NCBI RefSeq assembly: GCF_023715895.1
Contig: NZ_JAMBOO010000001.1
Span: 552,556 to 616,555 of the forward strand
Direction: 5' to 3'
Length of the DNA: 64,000 nucleotides
DNA from: Domibacillus indicus
Lineage (GTDB): Bacteria; Bacillota; Bacilli; Bacillales; Domibacillaceae
Shown: positions 1 to 8,470 of the stretch, in pieces
Layout of the letters: each line of letters opens with the position of its first letter
How positions within the stretch are numbered: position 1 is the first letter of the stretch
Translations under genes and position numbers: made by a program
The notes under the pieces: model-generated
Told to the model about the DNA's origin: nothing
What the model saw: the letters and a program-made list of their open reading frames with translations, nothing else
Database searches by the model: none

Positions 1-765
1 TTCCTGCAGGCGGCCAAACACCATTCTGAGTTCATCAAGCGCTTCGGCACCTGCACTTCCCTCGATCAGCTTTGCCGCTTCGTCAAGACAGTCCATACCG
101 CCTGACAAGTTCAAGAATTGCAGCAAACGCTGCTTATCAATAGATGAAAGCGGGAGGTTTTTGACATGCTCGCGGTAGCCAACATAGTTTTTCTCATATA
201 GGAAGCGTCGCAGCTGTTCAGCCCGCTCTTCCGTGCCAAGAATTTGGCGAAACAGCTCGTCCGTAAACCGAATGTGCCCAAGAGATAATTGAAACTTCTC
301 AAGACCTGTCTCCTTCATAACAGATACAAGCAGAGCAATAACTTCCGCATCGGCACTCATCGTTTCGTCGCCGATCATTTCTACCCCAATTTGCTCAAAT
401 TCTGCAGCCCGTCCACCTTCACGCTGCTGGGCGCGGTATACGCTTGCGGAATAAGCAAGGCGCAGCGGCACACGCTCTTTTAATAATTTCGATGCTGCCA
501 CACGCGCAATGGGTGCCGTCATGTCGGGACGAAGCACAAGTGTATTGCCCTGCTGGTCAAGCAGCTTAAACAGCTGGCGATCCAAAATGGCTGATGCGTC
601 TCCGACTGTCTCATAATATTCAAGCGCCGGCGTCTCAATAAAACGGTAGCCCCAGCTTCTCATAGCACCCTCAGCCGCTTCTTTTACTTTTCGTTTCGTT
701 TCATAAATGTGCGGCAGTGTATCCCGCATTCCAACTGGCTTTTCAAACATTAACAGCTTCGACAT
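1..765 (-). CDS. hisZ: ATP phosphoribosyltransferase regulatory subunit (3' part lies outside the window)
   Basis: HisZ is a catalytically inactive class-II histidyl-tRNA-synthetase paralogue that pairs with short-form HisG for the first step of histidine biosynthesis. The 255 visible residues begin MSKLLMFEKPVGMRDTLP and contain LRPDMTAPIARVA (about residues 79-90) and VYRAQQREGG (109-118), the HisZ version of the synthetase motif-2 region. A true HisRS would carry a different tRNA- and ATP-binding signature here. The ATG at 765 follows a GGTGAT ribosome-binding site. The family is about 390 residues, so the C-terminal third is off the left edge and any his genes downstream are not visible. 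Confidence 0.9.
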   Translation of the reverse strand, partial: MSKLLMFEKPVGMRDTLPHIYETKRKVKEAAEGAMRSWGYRFIETPALEYYETVGDASAILDRQLFKLLDQQGNTLVLRPDMTAPIARVAASKLLKERVPLRLAYSASVYRAQQREGGRAAEFEQIGVEMIGDETMSADAEVIALLVSVMKETGLEKFQLSLGHIRFTDELFRQILGTEERAEQLRRFLYEKNYVGYREHVKNLPLSSIDKQRLLQFLNLSGGMDCLDEAAKLIEGSAGAEALDELRMVFGRLQE

Positions 766-793
766 CTTTATCACCCGATCATAGATATTTTTA

Positions 794-817
794 CTTTAGT
801 TCGCTAATGTACTAAAG
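794..817. promoter_or_regulatory. Inverted repeat overlapping the predicted hisZ transcription start (candidate operator)
   Basis: CTTTAGT and ACTAAAG form perfect 7-base arms around a 10-base spacer just downstream of the predicted -10 box. That position suits a repressor operator. A TrpR-family regulator of the YerC/HisR type, proposed for his genes in Firmicutes, is one possibility. That link is inference. Confidence 0.4.
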
Positions 818-819
818 AT

Positions 820-849
820 ATGTTAGTAGTAGTTTAACGGTTCTGACAA
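820..849 (-). promoter_or_regulatory. Candidate sigma-A promoter of hisZ
   Basis: On the minus strand TTGTCA (849-844) is followed after 18 bases by TAACAT (825-820), a fair sigma-A match. A start near 813 would leave a roughly 50-base leader before hisZ. This was found by eye only. Confidence 0.45.
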
Positions 850-1049
850 TTTACGTCAAGCCCAAAAAGCGATAGGCAGACGTTGGATTGCGGAAAGGAT
901 AAGACATCCCAAGTTTATGTCGCTTTTTGCCATATAGCTGAGCCCGTTTATCAATGATTGTGCCAATCCCCGGAGTGGGATGACAGGTTAAACCGGAAGC
1001 CAGGAAGGAAGAGAACTATATCATTTTAAACCTGCCCTTTTTGAACACA

Positions 1050-1076
1050 AATAAACCGGGGGCTGCCCGGTTTATT
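1050..1076 (-). terminator. Hairpin overlapping the stop of the DUF4003 gene
   Basis: AATAAACCGGG pairs with CCCGGTTTATT across a 5-base loop, and the distal arm includes the TAA stop. The following T run is short on the minus strand, so termination efficiency is uncertain. Confidence 0.6.
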
Positions 1077-1986
1077 CACCTGATATAGAAGAAGCTGCTA
1101 TTGCACCAGCCGTGGAAGCAGCGATGACCGCCTGCTGGGATTGAATCATCGCTTGAACAGCCGCCGTTAATCCAGCAGACGATTGGATCATTTCCTGAGA
1201 AACAAACACGGCGGCCAGTATGACAGCCATATCTTTATTCCATTTTAATGCAGGAGATTTTTTTAATTCATGCACAGCCGGCGCACATGTTTCTGCCCTT
1301 CCCGACAGCGCCATCATGCCAAGTGCTGGATAATGCATGCTTTTTACTTTTATCCCGCTTTGCTCAAGCTTTCGTTTCATCTGTAAGACGGCATCAGCGG
1401 TACTTTCTTGAAACAATCCATTCGCCACAAGTATATTGGCCAGGAATTGAAGGTCGTTCCCCCTCCAAAAGCCATGTTTATGAAAGAAATGATAATACCG
1501 TTCAGAGGCACCTGCGAGTTCTTGAATGCTTTCCGGCCGGCTGGCCATCATCGCAGCTGCTGGATAATCTTCATTTGATGTAAGTAAAACGTGATGTTTT
1601 TTCATTGTATGGTACATTTCTTTTATCCGCTCAGGCTGAACAGATGGCCCCATTAAAAAAGCGGCAATATACGTGTACGGAGAAGAGCGGAAACCAGCTG
1701 AACGAAGAATGTGATACTTTCTGTGCAGCTCGGCAATCCGCTCCTCTTCACTGCCGTCTTGAAGCATCAAGAGCCCAGCCATTGGAAAATGGATGGTTCG
1801 AAGGGGAGAAAACATCGATCCTGATTTTTTTATATTGGCTGAAAGCGTCCTGAATGCTTCGATGTTAATTGGCTGCTGTCTGGCGGCAAATTGGGCAGCG
1901 GTTAGGAGAACAAGCCGTTTGTCGATCCATTTACCTTCTTTTTTCCGCAAAATCGCTGTGTTTTCTTCCAATAGCTTTATGTCCAT
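1072..1986 (-). CDS. DUF4003 family protein of unknown function
   Basis: A 304-residue soluble, mostly helical protein with no signal peptide or membrane segment. Blocks such as GFRSSPYTYIAA, LLTSNEDYPAA and GFWRGNDLQFLANIL match my memory of the Bacillaceae DUF4003 family, which has no assigned function. The ATG at 1986 is preferred because AAAGGAG lies about nine bases upstream; the in-frame GTG at 1995 sits almost on that site. The C-terminus is an unusual Ala/Ser-rich run after residue 280. It is monocistronic and ends in its own hairpin, between hisZ and a pseudogene, so the neighbourhood gives no functional hint. Confidence 0.65.
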   Translation of the reverse strand: MDIKLLEENTAILRKKEGKWIDKRLVLLTAAQFAARQQPINIEAFRTLSANIKKSGSMFSPLRTIHFPMAGLLMLQDGSEEERIAELHRKYHILRSAGFRSSPYTYIAAFLMGPSVQPERIKEMYHTMKKHHVLLTSNEDYPAAAMMASRPESIQELAGASERYYHFFHKHGFWRGNDLQFLANILVANGLFQESTADAVLQMKRKLEQSGIKVKSMHYPALGMMALSGRAETCAPAVHELKKSPALKWNKDMAVILAAVFVSQEMIQSSAGLTAAVQAMIQSQQAVIAASTAGAIAASSISGE

Positions 1987-1995
1987 TCCTGCCAC

Positions 1996-2467
1996 TCTCC
2001 TTTTCTTTTTATACGATTTGCTGCCAAAATCGTTTCAAGAAACGGTTTTTCTGCCTCCGCGTTACTGCCAAAAGCGCCTCTGTCCTGCCCGCATCGGTCA
2101 CTTAGAAACAGCTGGCTATTTTATAGGACTGACCTCTGCTTTTTGGTGCCCAAATTCGTGCTATCATGTTGATGAAGCAAGTTTGCTGGACCAATTTTCC
2201 TTTTAACTGTTACAGAATGAACAGCCAAATTGTTTTTGTTTGGACGCTACAGATTGATTTTGCAGCAGTGAAATAATTGGATAAAAGCGTCATTCAAACC
2301 GACCGAAGGAATACGGCTGCAGCTATGTTCTCCCGGCCGGCTTTTTGCTTTATTCTGTGTGAAACTATGTGAAACTGCTTGTAATCATGCATAAAGAGAA
2401 GGAACTTTTCTAGAAAGCAGCTTTTGTTAAAAAAGCAGCCCTTTGTCATTTCGGAGATATATAAAAA
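1996..2467. other. Intergenic region with no recognised feature
   Basis: I see no reading frame with codon structure, no RNA motif and no clear inverted repeat in this 470-base stretch. It may hold decayed 5' sequence of the downstream beta-helix pseudogene and the promoter of the DUF4003 gene, but nothing can be assigned firmly. Confidence 0.5.
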
Positions 2468-3488
2468 ATGAAGTACATAGAAAAAGCGGGAGGTACACTT
2501 GTTGGCGACCGAACCGCTCACACAAGGGATGATGACGAATGGGGACACGGTATTCATATTACATGAAATGCGTTTTCTATTTATGTGAACGGCGTAACGG
2601 CTAAAAACTTTTCGGGTGATGGCTTTACAATTGAAAATAACGTGGATGCGGTCAAGAAAGTACCAGACAAAGTAAAGCTTGATCGAGTAACGGCGGACTA
2701 TAACCGCCGGCAGGGCTTATCCATTATCGCAGGCACCAATATTACAATAACAAACAGCACGTTTAAACATACAGAGGGTACTCCTTCTTCGGACGGAATT
2801 GCTCTTGAACGCGATAAACCTTACACGCTTCTGCTTGAGAACATGGTGATTCGGCACAAACGGATGCAAAACAATGGAGGATATGGATTGATATTCGCTT
2901 TCTCCCATCACAGCCGGGTAGAATACAACATCATCCCATCTAATAAAGAAGGAGGCTTTTTTAAACAGTGCCTACGGTCATACATTGTACGGAAACAAAA
3001 TCAGCTGTAACGGCGGACATCTCTCAAAACCGTATTTGAGCAGCGGAGTATTCATTCGCGGTGGAGAAAATAATGTGATCAGCGCTAACGATATCTCCCA
3101 AAACGCCGAGCGGGGTGTTTATGTGCTGGATCACGCAAATGGGAACGAAATAATCCATAATACTTTAACCGATAACGGACATACCGCTATTGAAGCAAAT
3201 GATGGCACCGGCCTTGTTATCAAAAACAATCATGTGTCCGGCGCTCATGATGCAGTGATCATCCATGATTTATCTTCTTCTGTTGTTTCCAACAATGGCA
3301 GCTCTGTTTCATTCGTACCCCCGGCTGAAGAGCCTGGTCCGGCTGCTGATTCGTCTTCTCCAGCAGAGAAAGAAAGCGAGAAAAAAACAGATCCATCCGA
3401 TTCTCTCAGCCGCTTGAAAGAAGCGCTTACCGAAAAGTCACTTCCAGCATCTTTAAAATGGGCGATTTTTATGTATCGATTTTTTTAA
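2468..3488 (+). pseudogene. Decayed right-handed beta-helix (pectate-lyase-fold) protein
   Basis: Three pieces of one protein are visible. The first starts at ATG 2468 and carries GGTLVGDRTAHT and EWGHGIHI, then hits an in-frame TGA at 2564. The second, in the same frame, contains GDGFTIEN and RRQGLSIIAGTNITITNSTF. Around 2957-2962 a T6 run marks a frameshift into a third piece with beta-helix coils (NVISANDIS, NEIIHNTLTDNGHTAIEANDGTG), followed by a Pro/Ser/Glu-rich tail. Such folds are secreted carbohydrate-active or surface proteins of the NosD/pectate-lyase type. The N-terminal signal region is absent. The stop plus frameshift point to a pseudogene; sequencing error is the alternative. 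Confidence 0.75.
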
Positions 3489-3532
3489 GCATTGTGCGGA
3501 CAGCGCAATACTTTTTTTGCATTCATAATAAA

Positions 3533-3565
3533 AAACCTGCTTCAGCCCTTTGCTGAAGCAGGTTT
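3533..3565. terminator. Bidirectional terminator between the beta-helix pseudogene and yvoF
   Basis: AAACCTGCTTCAGC pairs perfectly with GCTGAAGCAGGTTT across a 5-base loop. The minus-strand side runs into an A/T-rich stretch and overlaps the yvoF stop codon. Confidence 0.8.
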
Positions 3566-4036
3566 AATAATCATTGGGTTCCCGCCGGCGAATGCGCCCG
3601 GCGGTACATCCTTATTCACCAGTGTCATGGCGGACACAATTGCACCATTACCAATTTCAATACCGGGCAAAATGGTGCAGTTGGCTCCAATCATGACGTT
3701 ATCACCGATCACAACGGGACCAATACGATATTCATCGGTTAAATATTCATGTGCCAAAATGGTGGTGTTATAGCCGATAATTGTGTTACGTCCTACCGTA
3801 ATCTGTTCCGGAAACATAATATCCGGTACCACCTTATAAGCAAAAGCGGTTCCTGCCCCAATTTTCATACCGAGCAGACGCCGGTACAGTGCATTTTTCA
3901 CGCGAACGAACGGAACAAAACGGCTTATTTCAATAACGGCTGTGTTTTTGAATGTTTTCCAGAACGAAACGGTTTGATAAATGTGAAAAAGCGGGTTTGC
4001 ACCGCCTTTTAACGTGTACCGTTTCGTCCGTCTCAT
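3542..4036 (-). CDS. yvoF: Hexapeptide-repeat acyltransferase YvoF
   Basis: A 164-residue left-handed beta-helix acyltransferase of the maltose/galactoside acetyltransferase type, probably using acetyl-CoA; the acceptor is unknown. Hexapeptide turns lie across roughly residues 75-155 ([41 protein letters not shown]), with a catalytic-type histidine in ILAHEYL. It closely resembles B. subtilis YvoF, including PDIMFPE and [12 protein letters not shown]. Its start overlaps the end of ppaX by four bases, so it is the last, translationally coupled gene of the hprK operon and shares a bidirectional terminator with the convergent pseudogene. Why an acetyltransferase belongs to this operon is not known. 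Confidence 0.88.
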   Translation of the reverse strand: MRRTKRYTLKGGANPLFHIYQTVSFWKTFKNTAVIEISRFVPFVRVKNALYRRLLGMKIGAGTAFAYKVVPDIMFPEQITVGRNTIIGYNTTILAHEYLTDEYRIGPVVIGDNVMIGANCTILPGIEIGNGAIVSAMTLVNKDVPPGAFAGGNPMIIKPASAKG

Positions 4037-4689
4037 TTCTGGCTGGCTCCGACCTGCAGAATATCAAGCAAATCTGCCATCGATTCTAGCATGTAATCCG
4101 GGTCATACGTATTAAGAAAATCGCGCCCTTTCAGTGACCAGGCTACACCTGCCGTTTGAACGCCCGCGTTCCTCCCGCCTTCAATATCGTGATAGTTATC
4201 GCCGACCATAATGGCTTCCTCCGGCTTCGAACCAAGAGCAGCCAATGCTTTTTGGACAGGCTCTGGATGCGGCTTCGCATGTTCAACATCATCAAGCCCG
4301 ATGACTACATCGAAAAACGGATCAAGCTTTGTCAGCTTCAAGCCTTTAAGGACCGTTTCGTGAATCTTCGTTGAAACAATCGCCATTTTATACCCGTTTT
4401 CATGCAATGTGCGGATGGTTTCGTACACACCTTCAAATTCTGTTACAAGTGCATCATGTTTTTCGTGGTTAAATGCGCGGTAATGAGCAACCATTTCCAT
4501 CGTCCGTTCCTTATCCAGCGCTTCGAACGTATCAATAAGCGGCGGCCCCATGAACGGGTATACATCTTCGCGCTTGTATTGGTTTGGAAAATAATGATTT
4601 AACGTATGAAGAAATGATTGCACAATCAGTTCATTTGTATTGATTAACGTTCCATCTAAATCAAACAGCAGTGTTGTAATATTTTTCAT
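4033..4689 (-). CDS. ppaX: Pyrophosphatase PpaX
   Basis: A HAD-superfamily hydrolase of 218 residues. In B. subtilis PpaX hydrolyses the pyrophosphate released when HPr kinase/phosphorylase dephosphorylates Ser-P-HPr, pulling that reaction forward. The catalytic DxD motif is FDLDGT (Asp10 and Asp12), motif II is VSTK (near 106-109), and motifs III/IV are KPHPEP and MVGDNYHD. The ATG at 4689 is chosen because DLDGT is then correctly placed and ATGA overlaps the yvoD stop; in-frame codons farther upstream lie inside yvoD. It sits in the same operon as hprK, as expected for this partnership. Confidence 0.93.
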   Translation of the reverse strand: MKNITTLLFDLDGTLINTNELIVQSFLHTLNHYFPNQYKREDVYPFMGPPLIDTFEALDKERTMEMVAHYRAFNHEKHDALVTEFEGVYETIRTLHENGYKMAIVSTKIHETVLKGLKLTKLDPFFDVVIGLDDVEHAKPHPEPVQKALAALGSKPEEAIMVGDNYHDIEGGRNAGVQTAGVAWSLKGRDFLNTYDPDYMLESMADLLDILQVGASQK

Positions 4690-5627
4690 ATATGAACAGC
4701 TTCCTTTCTTGTTGCCCGTCCCGGCTGCTTCCAAAGACGTGCGACAGCAATCGTTAACACAACAGCTGTGGTTACACGAATAAGGAAAAGCGGCCAAACT
4801 GGAATACCGAGTGGAATAAATATAAGTGTATCTTCAATCACCGCGTGGCAGGCGACGAGAAAAATAAAAGCCAGCGTTACATCGCGCTTACTGACCCCAT
4901 CTTCTTCGACCGCCTGTATCATGACTGCTGACCCCATTGCCAGACCGATAAGCAGGCCGGATGCCAGCGTCATTGATGTGTTTTCCCGCATGCCAAGAAA
5001 CCGTGTGACAGGAGCGACAGCTTTAGAAAATGCATCAAGCCATTTTAAATCTTTGGCAATTTGAATGATAATCATAAGCGGAATGACAATCGCAGCTAGC
5101 TGCAAAACGCCAAAAACGGCTTTTTGCAGGCCCAGCAGCACAATAGCTCCCCATGTGTCCGGCTGAACAGCCGACTCAGGAACCATGCCGTATTGAGCAA
5201 TCTCTCCGCCGCCCTGCCAGACGAGGTTGATGACGATACCGGCTGTTATCGCAAGCCCGATACGGACCGCTAGGATGATCCACATTTTCACACCAACTTT
5301 AACAGCAACGGTCGATTCGATAAATAAATTATGGGAGAACGACAGCATCATCGCAAGAATAAACACTTCTTTCACAGTCAATTCCAGCGATAAAATCGCC
5401 CCGATCCCCGCATACAAATTGAGCGCATTCCCAATCACAAGTGGAATCGCTGCATCTCCAGATAAACCAAAAATCCCCATCAGAGGGCTGATTAAATGGA
5501 TGATCCATGGCAGCACAGGCGTAAATTGCAAAATGGTGACAACGAGCGTAATCGGAAAAATCACTTTTCCCAGCTTCCACGTTGTCATACAGCCTGTCTG
5601 CAGCCCTTTGACAACTGTTTGTCTCAC
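4686..5627 (-). CDS. yvoD: Nucleoside-recognition (Gate) domain membrane protein YvoD
   Basis: A 313-residue integral membrane protein with about eight hydrophobic helices. The Gate-type repeats appear twice, around residues 15-150 ([20 protein letters not shown]) and 165-290 ([23 protein letters not shown]). Members of this family resemble the gating half of nucleoside transporters, but the substrate of YvoD is unknown. It lies between lgt and ppaX exactly as in B. subtilis, with four-base overlaps on both sides, so translational coupling is likely. Its role in this operon cannot be read from the sequence. Confidence 0.85.
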   Translation of the reverse strand: MRQTVVKGLQTGCMTTWKLGKVIFPITLVVTILQFTPVLPWIIHLISPLMGIFGLSGDAAIPLVIGNALNLYAGIGAILSLELTVKEVFILAMMLSFSHNLFIESTVAVKVGVKMWIILAVRIGLAITAGIVINLVWQGGGEIAQYGMVPESAVQPDTWGAIVLLGLQKAVFGVLQLAAIVIPLMIIIQIAKDLKWLDAFSKAVAPVTRFLGMRENTSMTLASGLLIGLAMGSAVMIQAVEEDGVSKRDVTLAFIFLVACHAVIEDTLIFIPLGIPVWPLFLIRVTTAVVLTIAVARLWKQPGRATRKEAVHI

Positions 5628-6451
5628 GATGCCATCTTCCCTTCATTCGTTTGATCTGCATAACGCGGCAGCGTATATCTTACGCGGCGATACACAAGAA
5701 GAGCCGCTGCGATCACGATCAAGGACAAGGACAGCACTTGGGCAATCCGTAAAAAATCACCTGGCAGCATTAAACTGTCTGTACGCATTCCTTCAATAAA
5801 GAAGCGGCCGACCGAATACCAAATTACATAAGATAGGAACAGCTCGCCGCGTTTCGGGTTTACTCTGCGCAAGACAAGCAAAAGCACAAATCCGAGGATA
5901 TTCCAAACGGATTCGTATAAGAAGGTAGGATGGTAATAAGCACCGTCAATATACATCTGATTGATAATAAATTCTGGCAAATGAAGATTCTCTAAAAATG
6001 AGCGTGTGACTTCTCCGCCGTGTGCTTCCTGGTTCATAAAGTTTCCCCAGCGGCCGATTGCCTGCCCCAAAATAATAGAAGGCGCCGCAATATCCGCCAG
6101 TTTCCAAAAAGAAAGACGGCGCTTTCTTGTAAATACAATCGCGGTAATAACCGATCCAATCAACGCCCCGTGAATGGCGATACCGCCGTTCCAAATTTGA
6201 ATAATGGCTTCGGGATGCTGTGAATAGTAAGACCATTCAAACAGAACATAGTAAGCGCGTGCTGAAATAAGCGCGATTGGAATGGCCCAAATCAGCAAAT
6301 CAGAAAACGTATCCTCGGGCAGGCCAAGTCTGTTTGCTTCTTTTGAAGCTAAATAAAAACCGAGGGCGATACCGATTCCGATAATAATGCCATACCAGTG
6401 TACTTGAAAATTGCCCAGTTCCAAGGCAATTGGATTTAACGGATACTCCAA
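5624..6451 (-). CDS. lgt: Prolipoprotein diacylglyceryl transferase
   Basis: Lgt transfers diacylglycerol from phosphatidylglycerol to the lipobox cysteine of prelipoproteins, the first step in lipoprotein maturation. The 275-residue protein has seven or more membrane helices, the family block [14 protein letters not shown] near residue 135, [11 protein letters not shown] near 90, and a C-terminal [12 protein letters not shown]. The likely start is TTG at 6451, ten bases after AAGGAG; no ATG fits. The gene overlaps yvoD by four bases and follows hprK by 14. Clients in this window would include the GerC-type lipoprotein, the c551-type cytochrome and the solute-binding protein at 50.9 kb. Confidence 0.95.
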   Translation of the reverse strand: MEYPLNPIALELGNFQVHWYGIIIGIGIALGFYLASKEANRLGLPEDTFSDLLIWAIPIALISARAYYVLFEWSYYSQHPEAIIQIWNGGIAIHGALIGSVITAIVFTRKRRLSFWKLADIAAPSIILGQAIGRWGNFMNQEAHGGEVTRSFLENLHLPEFIINQMYIDGAYYHPTFLYESVWNILGFVLLLVLRRVNPKRGELFLSYVIWYSVGRFFIEGMRTDSLMLPGDFLRIAQVLSLSLIVIAAALLVYRRVRYTLPRYADQTNEGKMAS

Positions 6452-6465
6452 AATGTTTTCACTCC

Positions 6466-7404
6466 TTACTGCTTACTATCGATTCCAGCATCATTAATGG
6501 CACCGGCCAGTTTATCTGTGAATTCCTGGGCTGCGTTCACACCCATCCGTTTTAAGCGGAAGTTCATGGCTGCCACTTCAATGATAACAGCCAGGTTTCG
6601 TCCAGGGCGGACCGGCAGGGTAATCTTTGTAATCTCCGAATCCAAAATAGGAAGTTTATCTTCTTCAATGCCAAGACGATCATATTGTTTGTCCGGGTCC
6701 CATAGCTCAAGGTTTACGTTCAATGTAATAATTTTATGTGAACGAACGGCTCCTGCCCCGAAAAGTGTCATGACGTTAATAATGCCCAGCCCGCGAATTT
6801 CCAGCAAATGCTCAATCAATTCTGGTGAATTACCCACCAGACGCCCGATGTCTTCCTGACGGATCTCTACACAGTCATCTGCCACAAGTCGATGGCCGCG
6901 CTTTACAAGCTCAAGCGCTGTCTCACTTTTCCCGACGCCGCTTTGTCCGGTAATCAATACACCGATCCCATAAATATCAACAAGAACGCCATGAATAGCT
7001 GTTGTTGGTGCAAGCATAGATTCCAGGTAATTAGTCAGCTGGCTTGCAAATTTAGTCGTGGTCATTTTCGAACGCATAACCGGCACTGAATAAGCCTCTG
7101 ATGCTTCAATGAGTTCAACGGGTACACTTAAATTGCGCGAAACGATAATAGCAGGTGTTTCATAGTCACACAGCTTATCCATCCGGTCTTTTTTTTCTTC
7201 AGGGTTAAGCCGCTGAAAAAAAGACAGCTCGGTCATACCGATCAGCTGTACACGTTCTGCCGGATAATAATCAAAAAATCCTGCTATCTCAAGACCCGGA
7301 CGTGATAAGTCACTTAATTTAATAGGGCGATGAAGTCCTTCTTCACCACTAACAAGCTCTAAATCGAATTTCTCCAAAAGATCAACTGCACGCACTTTTG
7401 GCAT
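6466..7404 (-). CDS. hprK: HPr kinase/phosphorylase
   Basis: HprK phosphorylates Ser46 of HPr (and Crh) in response to glycolytic intermediates and reverses this when phosphate is high, so it controls CcpA-mediated catabolite repression. The 312-residue protein has the N-terminal domain, a Walker A motif GQSGVGKS at residues 153-160, and the HprK signature [12 protein letters not shown] near 200. GAGGAGG lies upstream of the ATG. It is the first gene of the minus-strand operon hprK-lgt-yvoD-ppaX-yvoF, the same order as in B. subtilis. A candidate CcpA site lies upstream of putB in this window. Confidence 0.96.
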   Translation of the reverse strand: MPKVRAVDLLEKFDLELVSGEEGLHRPIKLSDLSRPGLEIAGFFDYYPAERVQLIGMTELSFFQRLNPEEKKDRMDKLCDYETPAIIVSRNLSVPVELIEASEAYSVPVMRSKMTTTKFASQLTNYLESMLAPTTAIHGVLVDIYGIGVLITGQSGVGKSETALELVKRGHRLVADDCVEIRQEDIGRLVGNSPELIEHLLEIRGLGIINVMTLFGAGAVRSHKIITLNVNLELWDPDKQYDRLGIEEDKLPILDSEITKITLPVRPGRNLAVIIEVAAMNFRLKRMGVNAAQEFTDKLAGAINDAGIDSKQ

Positions 7405-7527
7405 CGTATTCCCTCCTCTTCACCAAAACGAATTGCCTTCATTGTACCATGTTTCTGATTAAAACAGACGTTTCGGTATCGATTTTCCATGTTCTCCTGT
7501 ACATAAAGAACGAAAGGAGTGATTCAT

Positions 7528-8058
7528 GTGAAAATCGCCATTGATGCAGGGCATGGCCCGACAACCCGAGGCAAACGGTCACCTGACGGAATGAAAGAAT
7601 TCGAGTTTAATAGGGCAACCGCCTTGTTTCTCCGTGATGAGCTGCCAGCGGACACGTTGTTGGTTCATGATGATCAGATCGATCTTTCCCTCAGAGAACG
7701 GGTGCAGCGGGCAAACCAGGCTGGTGCTGATTTATACGTATCGATTCACGCAAACGCTTTTGGCACGGGCTGGACAGAACCAAATGGCATTGAAACCTAC
7801 GTTTATACGTCCCGGCCGCCCCAGTCCATGGCTATAGCACAAGCCGTACAGCGGGAGCTTGTTTTGGCAACAGGGCGGCGTGACCGCGGAGTAAAGACGG
7901 CTGATTTTTATGTACTGCGAAAAACCATAATGCCCGCTATTTTAATTGAAGCCGGATTTATGACCCATAAAACGGAAGCGGTCCTGCTGCAAAGGACGGA
8001 TTACCGAAAAACGTGCGCAAGAGCGATTGCGTCAGCGATTCGGCTGACCTGTATGTAG
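7528..8058 (+). CDS. N-acetylmuramoyl-L-alanine amidase (Amidase_3, CwlD/LytC type)
   Basis: A zinc amidase that cuts the bond between MurNAc and the peptide stem of peptidoglycan. The 176-residue protein is a bare catalytic domain. DAGHG supplies the first His, EFEFNR the Glu, SIHANA the second His, and ILIEAGFM the catalytic Glu. The GTG at 7528 is the likely start because AAAGGAG lies seven to nine bases upstream, whereas the earlier GTG at 7519 falls inside that site. No signal peptide or cell-wall-binding domain is present, so it either acts in a spore compartment, as CwlD does, or is exported by another route. It is divergent from hprK and ends in a strong shared terminator. Confidence 0.85.
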   Translation: MKIAIDAGHGPTTRGKRSPDGMKEFEFNRATALFLRDELPADTLLVHDDQIDLSLRERVQRANQAGADLYVSIHANAFGTGWTEPNGIETYVYTSRPPQSMAIAQAVQRELVLATGRRDRGVKTADFYVLRKTIMPAILIEAGFMTHKTEAVLLQRTDYRKTCARAIASAIRLTCM

Positions 8059-8060
8059 CC

Positions 8061-8096
8061 AAAAAAAGCAGGAAGCCATCGCTTCCTGCTTTTTTT
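8061..8096. terminator. Bidirectional terminator between the amidase gene and yvlD
   Basis: AAGCAGGAAGC pairs with GCTTCCTGCTT across CATC, flanked by A7 and T7 tracts. It serves both convergent genes. Confidence 0.9.
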
Positions 8097-8442
8097 ATTT
8101 TCTTCTTAAAATGGTCGATTGCAAAATCATATTGACCAAAGCCATAATGATGGCGATCACAAGCGCGAGCCCGAAACTTTCAATTTCAAATGCGTAGCCC
8201 ATAATGCTGTCTGTCATCAGAAGCGTAATAGCGTTAATGACAAATAAAAACAACCCAAGTGAAATCATCGTGATCGGCAGTGTTAAGATCACAAGCACTG
8301 GCCGGACAATAAGATTTAAAACGGATAATACCAGGCTGGCAATAACTGCATAGAGGAAACTATCCACATGCAGCCCTGGAAAATAGCCTGCCAATGCAAC
8401 AAACAAAATGGCATTAATAAGCACGCCTGCTATCCAGCCCAT
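8095..8442 (-). CDS. yvlD: Phage-holin-family-IV-like membrane protein YvlD
   Basis: A 115-residue protein with four hydrophobic helices (residues about 4-22, 29-50, 55-75, 88-110) and the block LNLIVRPVLVILTLPIT, typical of the YvlD/phage-holin-IV family. In B. subtilis yvlD belongs to the yvlABCD locus, linked to sigma-W and envelope stress. Here it lies 28 bases downstream of yvlB, and no PspC-domain yvlC lies between them. No promoter is evident in the gap, so it is probably cotranscribed with yvlB. A literal holin role is unlikely; the name reflects sequence family only. Confidence 0.8.
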   Translation of the reverse strand: MGWIAGVLINAILFVALAGYFPGLHVDSFLYAVIASLVLSVLNLIVRPVLVILTLPITMISLGLFLFVINAITLLMTDSIMGYAFEIESFGLALVIAIIMALVNMILQSTILRRK

Positions 8443-8470
8443 TCTGAAAACTCCCTTGCTTCTTTAGTAA

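Larger units (their letters stand above)
766..1071. other. Intergenic stretch between hisZ and the DUF4003 gene
   Basis: These 306 bases hold the candidate hisZ promoter and operator at the left end and the DUF4003 terminator at the right. In between (about 850-1045) I see no convincing reading frame, RNA motif or repeat. Confidence 0.6.

Noticed and set aside
1793..2206. Plus-strand open frame of 137 codons across the DUF4003 start
   Set aside because: It lies mostly antisense to a conserved gene and its composition and start are not coding-like.
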